Shown here in pieces: positions 58,007 through 64,000 of a stretch of DNA of 64,000 bases. The translations under genes and the position numbers were made by a program. Within the stretch, counting starts at the first letter, position 1. Each line of letters opens with the position of its first letter. Source of the stretch: Rhodothermia bacterium (lineage in GTDB: Bacteria; Bacteroidota; Rhodothermia; Rhodothermales; JAAAOL01); assembly GCA_030428385.1 (NCBI GenBank), contig JAUIDY010000005.1, positions 1-64,000 on the forward strand, given 5' to 3'. Under the pieces are notes generated by a model. It worked only from the letters and a program-made list of their open reading frames with translations, searched no databases and was not told the origin of the DNA.

Positions 58007-59509
58007 TCAGGCCCGGCGTCGCTGCTGCCAGGCGTTAGTGGCGGTGACGGGCGAGGGGCTGTGGTTGGGGGAAGAAACCGCGCGCGCGTGCTGGGCATGA
58101 TACAGCACGGCGGCCAGCGCCGCCGCCTCATCTCCCACCGGGTCGTCCGGGGTGAGCGCCTCGGGTGAAAAATACTGACTCACAAAATGTGTGGAGAAGT
58201 TGCCACTACAAAACGCCTCGTGCTGCATCACAAACCGGCAGAACGGAATCGTCGTTTCCATTCCGGCGATGGTGTATTCCTGCAAGGCCCGGTCCATGCG
58301 GCGGATCGCTTCGGCACGGGTCCGGCCCCACGCGGTGAGCTTCGAGATCATCGGGTCATAGTGAATCGACACCTCGCCGCCTTCGGCGACGCCTGCATCG
58401 ACGCGCACGCCAAAGCCCGACGGGGCGGCATGGCGGAGCAACGGGCCAGGGTCGGGCAGGAAGTTGTTGACGGGGTCTTCGGCGTAGACACGGCACTCGA
58501 TGGCATGTCCATGAATCGACAGGGCGTCTTGCCCATAGCCCAGTTCCTCACCTTCGGCGATGCGGATCTGCTCGGCGACGAGGTCGAGGCCGGTAATCCA
58601 CTCCGTCACGGGATGCTCCACCTGGAGGCGGGTGTTCATCTCCATGAAGTAGAAGTTCAGGTCTTTGTCCACCAGAAACTCCACGGTGCCCGCGTTGACA
58701 TAGCCACAGGCGCGGGCGGCTTCCACGGCTGCCTGGCCCATCTTGTCTCGTACCTCCGGGGTGAGGACGGACGACGGCGCTTCTTCGATCACTTTCTGGT
58801 GCCGCCGCTGGATGGAGCATTCGCGCTCGAACAGGTGCACGATGTGGCCATGCTGGTCGGCAAGGATCTGGAACTCGATATGGCGGGGCTCCACGATGTA
58901 TTTTTCCACAAACACACGCCCGTCGCCAAACGCGCTCTGGGCTTCGCTCTGGGCGGTCTGCATCGCGCGTTTAAAGTCGGACGGATGCTCCACAATGCGC
59001 ATCCCTTTCCCGCCGCCGCCTGCCGCTGCCTTGATGAGCACCGGGTAGCCGATGTCCTCGGCGATGCGGGCGGCTTCGTCGAAGTTGGCCACGGCGTCTT
59101 CGGTGCCAGGGGCCATCGGGACGCCGGCAGCAGCCATCATCGCCCGCGCCTCGGTTTTGTCACCCATCGACCGGATGGCATCGGGCGGTGGGCCGATAAA
59201 CATGATGCCCGCATCGGCACACGCCTGTGCAAACGTGGCGTTCTCGGACAAAAAACCGTAGCCGGGATGCACGGCGTTGGCTCCGGTTTGCCGCGCCACC
59301 GCGAGGATGTTTTCCTGGACCAGGTATGATTGCCCCGAGGGCGGTGGCCCGATTTCATAGGCTTCGTCGGCCATTTGCACATGCGGTGCGGTGCGGTCTG
59401 CGGTGGAATAGACAGCGACGGTGGGAATACCCAACTCGCGGCAGGTCCGCATGACACGAATGGCGATTTCGCCCCGGTTGGCAACTAGTACTTTGGTGAT
59501 TTTTGGCAT
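58007..59509 (-). CDS. accC: Biotin carboxylase subunit of acetyl-CoA carboxylase
   Basis: A 500-residue biotin carboxylase. It starts ITKVLVANRGEIAIRVMRTC and has PGYGFLSENATFAQAC, the glycine-rich ATP loop AAAGGGGKGMRIV, ERECSIQRRHQKVIEEAPS and the catalytic FYFMEMNTRLQVEHPVTEW, ending GRVYAEDPVNNFLPD-like. It uses ATP and bicarbonate to carboxylate biotin on AccB. No accB is adjacent, so other biotin-dependent carboxylases (propionyl- or pyruvate-type) remain possible. The C-terminal 40 residues beyond the usual end are longer than in E. coli AccC. Confidence 0.93.
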   Translation of the reverse strand: MPKITKVLVANRGEIAIRVMRTCRELGIPTVAVYSTADRTAPHVQMADEAYEIGPPPSGQSYLVQENILAVARQTGANAVHPGYGFLSENATFAQACADAGIMFIGPPPDAIRSMGDKTEARAMMAAAGVPMAPGTEDAVANFDEAARIAEDIGYPVLIKAAAGGGGKGMRIVEHPSDFKRAMQTAQSEAQSAFGDGRVFVEKYIVEPRHIEFQILADQHGHIVHLFERECSIQRRHQKVIEEAPSSVLTPEVRDKMGQAAVEAARACGYVNAGTVEFLVDKDLNFYFMEMNTRLQVEHPVTEWITGLDLVAEQIRIAEGEELGYGQDALSIHGHAIECRVYAEDPVNNFLPDPGPLLRHAAPSGFGVRVDAGVAEGGEVSIHYDPMISKLTAWGRTRAEAIRRMDRALQEYTIAGMETTIPFCRFVMQHEAFCSGNFSTHFVSQYFSPEALTPDDPVGDEAAALAAVLYHAQHARAVSSPNHSPSPVTATNAWQQRRRA

Positions 59510-59856
59510 GAGGATCAGACGTGGGCACAAGAACAGGTGCGGAAAGGAAGGATAACACTTTTTCTCCCTATTGGGCGCAATATTTTACATGCACTGCCAG
59601 GGAGTTGTAGGGAATTGGCGATAAAAGAAAGGGGGCAGGAACGTACACCCGTACTTTGCAGGCGTCGAAAGGGTCACAACTGGCATGGTCTATGTTCTAA
59701 AGAAACAAGCGCTCGCACCGACCAGTATGGACATTTTTGGCGCATAAAACCTGCAAAAACGTCGTGCCTGTTGCTGCTGCACCGGTTAAAACCTGCTAGG
59801 ATGTCGGATGCGGGCGCACCCAACCAGGACCGAACCTTTTTGTACGATAGATCGCG
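59510..59856. other. Divergent gap between accC and the DnaJ gene
   Basis: About 350 bp. It should hold both promoters. I see no strong repeat or hairpin; TACTTTGC near 59655 is a possible Bacteroidota-type -7 element but is not convincing alone. Confidence 0.4.
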
Positions 59857-60792
59857 ATGCCGACCCTCAAAGATTATTACAAGATTCTGGGCGTTGCCGA
59901 AAATGCCGATGCGGAGGCCATCAAAAAGGCCTACCGCAAGCTGGCGCGTACCTATCATCCCGACCGCAACCCCGACGATGCGGCGGCGGAAGATCGGTTT
60001 AAGGAGATTCAGGAGGCGCACGACATCCTCGGCGACCCGAAAAAGCGGAAAGAGTACGACATGATGCGCAAGAACCCGTTTGGCGCCTTTGGCGGATTCC
60101 AGACAACGGGCGGCGGGCAGTATTACCAGCGCCCCGATGGCACGTATGTGCGGTTTGATACCGGCGGGGCACCGGGCGGCTTTGGCGATGGCGGTTTTGG
60201 GGGGCTGGGCGATATCTTCAGCCGCCTTTTTGGAGGAGAGCCCGAAGCTCCGCCACGGGCAGGTGGTCCGCGCAGGGCCGCGCAGGGACACCACGCCGAG
60301 GTGCAGGTGACGCTTTCCCTGGAAGAAGCCTTGCAGGGCGGGAAGGCCGAGGTGACCTTGCCTACGGGCGAGCGCGTCCGGGTGCCTTTTCCGAAAGGCG
60401 TGCCCAATGGGTTTAAGGTGCGGCTCAAAGGGCGCGGGTATCCACAACCCGGAGGGCGGCCCGGCCATGCCTACGTGACGTTCGACGTAACGCCGCATCC
60501 CGACTTCCGCCGCGAAAGTGATGACCTGTATACCACGGTCACAATTCCTGTTTTCGAGGCCCTGCTCGGCACTAGCCGCAGTGTGACGAACGCCTACGGC
60601 AGCCGCGTGAAGGTGCCCATTGCTGCTGGAACACAGCCGGGCTCCAAACTGCGCCTCAAAGGCCAGGGCGTGCGCACCGACAAAGGGACCGGCGACCTCT
60701 ACGTCGAAATCGCCGTCACGCTGCCGGAGCACCTCACGCCGGAGCAGAAAAAAGCGCTACAAGACGCCGCGAAGCTGTTCGAAAAGGAATAG
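59857..60792 (+). CDS. CbpA-like DnaJ co-chaperone
   Basis: A 311-residue J-domain protein without a zinc finger. The J domain (residues 4-70) has YKILGVAENADAEAIKKAYR and the HPD motif in YHPDRNPDD. A Gly/Phe-rich linker (about 72-135) follows, then two C-terminal substrate-binding beta domains with EVQVTLSLEEALQGGKAEVT and LRLKGQGVRTDKGTGDLYVE. This layout is CbpA/DnaJ2, which stimulates DnaK ATPase and binds unfolded protein. It has its own promoter region upstream. Confidence 0.94.
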   Translation: MPTLKDYYKILGVAENADAEAIKKAYRKLARTYHPDRNPDDAAAEDRFKEIQEAHDILGDPKKRKEYDMMRKNPFGAFGGFQTTGGGQYYQRPDGTYVRFDTGGAPGGFGDGGFGGLGDIFSRLFGGEPEAPPRAGGPRRAAQGHHAEVQVTLSLEEALQGGKAEVTLPTGERVRVPFPKGVPNGFKVRLKGRGYPQPGGRPGHAYVTFDVTPHPDFRRESDDLYTTVTIPVFEALLGTSRSVTNAYGSRVKVPIAAGTQPGSKLRLKGQGVRTDKGTGDLYVEIAVTLPEHLTPEQKKALQDAAKLFEKE

Positions 60793-61141
60793 CGAATCTC
60801 CGCGTTTGCCGTTTGCCCCCGGTGCTTTTCCCAACGGAGTGAGATCGCCTGTCGCCTGTGGTTCCTCGCGTTGACCTGGGTACACGACAATACGTTCATT
60901 CTTGTCATCTCGGCGACCAGCGGAAGGAGAGATCTGCCACCCTGCAGGTTAGCATGACGCTGGAACGAGGCGTTGTGCCATTTCCAACGTGGGAGATCTT
61001 TCACATGCGGTCGAGATGACACCGTTCAAGGTTTTGTCGTGTACGGAGCGCGATGACATAAAAAAGCGATGCCGTTGAGCAATAGTGGTCGTCCCACCTC
61101 TGCTGCAAACAGGGCCCCATTCTCCCAAACACCCAAACTCC
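60793..61141. other. Gap with one palindromic element
   Basis: About 350 bp between convergent genes. The only structure I see is the GTCATCTCG...CGAGATGAC element at 60904-61020. Confidence 0.5.
60904..61020. repeat. GTCATCTCG...CGAGATGAC palindromic element, long form
   Basis: Outer ends GTCATCTCG and CGAGATGAC match 18696-18782. Inside, GAGAGATCTGCCAC faces GTGGGAGATCTTTC-like sequence with an added 40-bp middle. Confidence 0.7.
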
Positions 61142-62476
61142 CTACGGTATCTCCCGGAGCAGCCGCTCGTAGACCCGCTCTGCCACGTCGAGCGCCAACT
61201 CGTCCACCAACTCGTTGGTGAGTTCTTCGCGTCCGAGGCGGTCGGTGTCTTCGAAGAGTTCACGCTGGGAGCCGGAGAGGTCCAGGTCTTCCCAGTTGCC
61301 GTCAAACACGCCGCGTTTGAGTCGTTCGGAGGCGCTGGCGCGGACGCTGCCCTGGTCTAACACGCGCTGTGTGCGAGTATCAATGATGCGGTACTCCACC
61401 GTCGCGTCGAAGTCGAGTGTATAGGTTTGTTCGACGAAGACGGTGTCGACGCTGCCCCGCCCGGAGCGGCTGCTGCCACGGGCGCGTAGCTTCACGTTGC
61501 GCTCGCGGTTGCGGATGTTGCGTTCTTCGGATTCAAACTTGGTCATCTCGCCGGCCACCACAAGGTCGGCATCCACCACCCGTCCGATGTCAGCGGCGTC
61601 GCGGCGGGACAGGATCACGTCTTCGTAGCGCAGGCGGCGCAGTTCGCGACGCAGTTGCACAGGATCGGCCGCGGCGATGAAGGGGACAGGCGCGGCCCAG
61701 TGGTCGTACGTGAGCACGTCGTTGAGGTCGCGCACGAGGTCACGTGGCGTGGCGCGGCGGGCGGCGTCGGTCTGGGCGAGTGGGAGGAAGGCGACGTAGT
61801 GCGTGCCTGCCGCCAGTGCGTCTTCTTGCAGCGCCAGCGCTTCGCGGGCCAGCGGGTGGTCGGGGCCGACGTACTCGGCGACGTGGGTGGCGCGGTCAAA
61901 GCCGCCCCGGTAGTGCTCTCGCTCCACTTCCTGCTGGGCCCATTTCAGGTGGACGCGGCCCTGTGCCTCGCGGATTTCGTCTTCGGTGTCGGCGCTTTCG
62001 GCATATTCCAGGGCGCGGTCGTAGGCCGCCAGCGCCTCGCTCCAGTCGGCGGCTTGCTCGGCGCGGTCGCCTTCTTGCAAGAGCACCACCAGCGCCTGCC
62101 GTTGGACGCGCCCCCGGTAGTCGGCATAGTCGGCTGGCACGGCAAGTGTCACGCCTACGTCGTCGGCGTCGGCGCGCAGCGCGTCCAGGTTGTCCAGTTC
62201 GAGGATGGCGTCATCTGGCAGCCCCTCGGCCAGCGCAGCATCGGCGGCGGCGAGGTAGTCGTCGATGGCGTTTGCGCCCACCACTTCCAGCCGGTCCCGC
62301 GCCTCGGCAAACTCCGGCTCCCGTTCCAGCACGTCGATGTAGTACCGGGCGGCCTCGGCCCAGCGTTCCTGGGCTTCGAGTTGGGTGGCTTTTTCGTAGC
62401 GTTTCTGGGTGCTTTTGCAGCCGGTGAGGGTGGTGAGCAGCACAAAGGCAGCAAGCAGGGTGGGAAGGCGTCGCAT
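61142..62476 (-). CDS. TPR-like lipoprotein of unknown function
   Basis: A 444-residue lipoprotein with lipobox LTGC (Cys about 20). Residues 25-230 are helical and TPR-like: YEKATQLEAQERWAEAARYY, YIDVLEREPEFAEARDRLEV, EALAAYDRALEYAESADTED. Residues 240-430 form a beta-rich region with VAFLPLAQTDAARR, VILSRRDAADIGRVVDADLV, VAGEMTKFES and DFDATVEYRIIDTRTQRVL, which recalls the LPP20/CsgG-like assembly fold. The name is not settled. The gene starts at ATG 62476 (MRRLPTLL). Confidence 0.8.
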   Translation of the reverse strand: MRRLPTLLAAFVLLTTLTGCKSTQKRYEKATQLEAQERWAEAARYYIDVLEREPEFAEARDRLEVVGANAIDDYLAAADAALAEGLPDDAILELDNLDALRADADDVGVTLAVPADYADYRGRVQRQALVVLLQEGDRAEQAADWSEALAAYDRALEYAESADTEDEIREAQGRVHLKWAQQEVEREHYRGGFDRATHVAEYVGPDHPLAREALALQEDALAAGTHYVAFLPLAQTDAARRATPRDLVRDLNDVLTYDHWAAPVPFIAAADPVQLRRELRRLRYEDVILSRRDAADIGRVVDADLVVAGEMTKFESEERNIRNRERNVKLRARGSSRSGRGSVDTVFVEQTYTLDFDATVEYRIIDTRTQRVLDQGSVRASASERLKRGVFDGNWEDLDLSGSQRELFEDTDRLGREELTNELVDELALDVAERVYERLLREIP

Positions 62477-62513
62477 GGAGGTTAAGAGCAAGGAGTGGGA
62501 ATGTTGGGCGCTA

Positions 62514-62677
62514 AGAAACGGTCTGGTATGTGGGTTGAGGAGCGAGCCCGAGGAATTTTTGAACCTGCAACGAACGACTTTGGAGGGTCATAGCAGCGCT
62601 ATGGGCCGAGAAAGCGGGCGATGTCAGGGGTAAAAAGGACCGGGCGCAGCCCCAAAGCATCGTGCCAGACCGTTTCT
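62514..62677. mobile_element. 164-bp element with 13-bp terminal inverted repeats, copy 2
   Basis: AGAAACGGTCTGG (62514-62526) is the exact complement of 62665-62677. The central palindrome is CATAGC-AGC-GCTATG (62589-62603). It matches copy 1 at 40118-40280 in length and block order, yet its terminal stem has a different sequence. It occupies the divergent promoter gap between the lipoprotein gene and the large secreted-protein gene. Confidence 0.8.
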
Positions 62678-62882
62678 AAGATACGGAAGGGGTACTAAAC
62701 AAGACGCGATAGCCACGGAGACTTTCTCTCATGGCTGCGATTTCGACGGTTCAGCCTAAAAAAGGAACGGTTCAACAATGTCCCCGTCGTGCAAAAAAAG
62801 CAGTGGCTGTATGCTAAATACAGGCGCACCGCCCATCGGGTGTGTGCCTGCACCCGCTTCAGCCACCCGACCCACCCCCACG
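62678..62882. other. Gap before the large secreted-protein gene
   Basis: About 205 bp, AT-richer near 62750-62815. Promoters for the rightward gene are expected here; no motif is clear. Confidence 0.4.
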
Positions 62883-64000
62883 ATGCACGGTAGCCGATAC
62901 GCCCGATTTTTTTTGCTCCTTGTGCTGTTGGCAAACACGACCACCGACGGTTTCGCGCAGGACTGCGCGCCCGGTGAGGCATTTGCTGTGCTTGATGTCA
63001 ACAATGTAGAAGCAACGGTTTATAACACGGGCAGCCTCTTCTACGGCTCCCAAGGAACTGACGGCTATGAAGTCCCGAAAGGCAGCGGCGTGCATGCCAT
63101 ATTTAACGGGGGGCTCTGGTTTGGAGGCATGGTGGATGGGGAACTGCGGATGGCTGCGCAGACCTATGCGCAAGGTAGATCCGACTATGAATGGTTTCCG
63201 GGTCCGCTCAACTATGATGGTACGCCCCCTGACCCGAATGAGTGTTCCCTGTATGATCGAATCTGGACCATCACCCGTGCTGACATCGACACGTATAACC
63301 AAACCGGCACCGCCACCGATGACCTCGTTTCGTGGCCAATAGATCTCGGCGCTCCGGTGGTAGATGGCGACGGCGTAGCAGGTAATTACAACCTCGCTGG
63401 TGGCGACCGGCCCGAGCTTATCGGTGACCAGATGGCATGGTGGATCATGAACGATGCCGCCGGACCACACAACACAACGCAGGTGGATCCGATGGGCATG
63501 GAACTGCGGGTCACGGCCTATGCCTATGATGCCGACGGACCGCTTTTCAACACCACATTTTATCGCTTTCATCTCACCTACAAACCTATTCAGGTAACCC
63601 CTTCTGAAAGTTCTGAGAATGGTGTTTCTTCGCTCGATGCAAAATCACTACAAGAAACGTATTTCGGATTGTGGTTCGACACGGATTTAGGTAACCGTTC
63701 CGATGATTTTATTGGATCAGATTCTACGCGCAGCCTTGCTTTTGTTTACAACGGTGATGATCAGGATGAGGGTGAATCAGGTTATGGTCCACGTCCCCCT
63801 GCTGTAGGTGCAGCGTTTTTGGATGGGGCAAAAGATGCAACAGGACATAGGCGAGGAATGTCCTCATTTATTTCCTTTATCAGTAGTTCCACTGTCCAAG
63901 GAAGTCCACGGAGTGCTCGTGATTATTATGACTATATTCGGGGAAAATGGAGGGATGGGTGGCCGCTAACCTATGGGGGCGATGGATTTGGGGATGACCT
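62883..64000 (+). CDS. Large secreted surface protein, 3' end cut by window edge
   Basis: The frame starts at ATG 62883 with a signal peptide (ARFFLLLVLLANTTTDGFAQ) and stays open to the right end of the window (at least 372 residues). It shows the pattern of long T9SS-exported proteins of Rhodothermia: EATVYNTGSLFYGSQGTDGY, EVPKGSGVHAIFNGGLWFGG, AAQTYAQGRSDYEWFPGPLN and QETYFGLWFDTDLGNRSDDF. The expected C-terminal sorting module lies beyond the window, so T9SS export is inferred by similarity. The 3' third of the visible part is AT-richer than the rest. Confidence 0.85.
   Translation, partial: MHGSRYARFFLLLVLLANTTTDGFAQDCAPGEAFAVLDVNNVEATVYNTGSLFYGSQGTDGYEVPKGSGVHAIFNGGLWFGGMVDGELRMAAQTYAQGRSDYEWFPGPLNYDGTPPDPNECSLYDRIWTITRADIDTYNQTGTATDDLVSWPIDLGAPVVDGDGVAGNYNLAGGDRPELIGDQMAWWIMNDAAGPHNTTQVDPMGMELRVTAYAYDADGPLFNTTFYRFHLTYKPIQVTPSESSENGVSSLDAKSLQETYFGLWFDTDLGNRSDDFIGSDSTRSLAFVYNGDDQDEGESGYGPRPPAVGAAFLDGAKDATGHRRGMSSFISFISSSTVQGSPRSARDYYDYIRGKWRDGWPLTYGGDGFGDD

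Noticed and set aside
58187-59329. 380-codon forward frame opposite accC
   Set aside because: It mirrors the accC codons and has no family features.

Overview
The window looks like a chromosomal segment of a GC-rich member of Rhodothermia (Rhodothermota/Bacteroidota). Three complete secreted proteins end in a type IX secretion (T9SS) sorting module (motifs such as YPNPFNP followed by GxY/GMY near the C-terminus), and a fourth large secreted protein runs off the right edge. It also carries a TonB energy transducer, a MoxR/DUF58/BatA/DUF4175 operon and several lipoproteins. No rRNA, tRNA, CRISPR array or transposase gene was found. The species assignment is inference; the protein families are read from the sequence.

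Layout. 1-2.3 kb: a truncated RidA gene, a P-loop kinase and an AhpD-like protein, separated by two related long spacers that resemble integron attC sites, then a small STAS-like protein. 2.4-6.5 kb: a tandem-FKBP lipoprotein, an FtsX/MacB permease and an FHA protein. 6.8-18.6 kb: one co-directional cluster of a TPR/metallopeptidase lipoprotein, DUF4159, MoxR ATPase, DUF58, BatA-like VWA protein and a 1166-residue DUF4175 protein; every gap inside it is filled by hairpin-rich repeat DNA. 18.8-27 kb: ribD, a T9SS FG-GAP protein, ribE, a LysM-like/alpha-beta hydrolase protein, a thioesterase-like protein, tonB and typA. 27.4-37.5 kb: a T9SS choice-of-anchor protein, small proteins, an ankyrin protein, mgsA, a Ser/Thr kinase with PEGA-like domains, an ABC exporter pair and a SPOUT methyltransferase. 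37.5-50.3 kb: a T9SS Ig/cadherin protein, SDR, orphan TRAP binding protein, LOG protein, PLP sulfur-amino-acid enzyme beside an Lrp regulator, DinB, esterase, second Ser/Thr kinase, class II aldolase, cyclic-nucleotide-gated channel and double universal stress protein. 51-64 kb: an OlsA/OlsB-like acyltransferase pair, DUF1780, a lipoprotein, trmB, O-methyltransferase, double AP2-domain protein, accC, a CbpA-like DnaJ, a TPR lipoprotein and the start of the large secreted protein.

How genes work together. ribD and ribE supply two steps of riboflavin synthesis. The MoxR cluster is a typical MoxR-VWA chaperone/cell-envelope module. The two overlapping acyltransferases suggest ornithine-lipid or related aminolipid synthesis. 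The PLP enzyme and its divergent Lrp regulator suggest sulfur-amino-acid control. Two membrane Ser/Thr kinases, an FHA protein and a cyclic-nucleotide channel point to signalling.

The most unusual content is between genes. I see: (1) arrays of 15-nt mini-hairpins (6-bp stem, 3-nt loop) separated by 7-nt NNNTGAC spacers on a 22-nt period, in four copies that each end just before a start codon; (2) two 163/164-bp elements with terminal inverted repeats whose stems differ in sequence but keep pairing; (3) a three-copy element with about 28-bp terminal inverted repeats enclosing GTCAT...ATGAC palindromes; (4) about ten GTCAT...ATGAC palindromes; (5) several other palindromic or heptamer-like repeats. 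These families are the best candidates for something undescribed.
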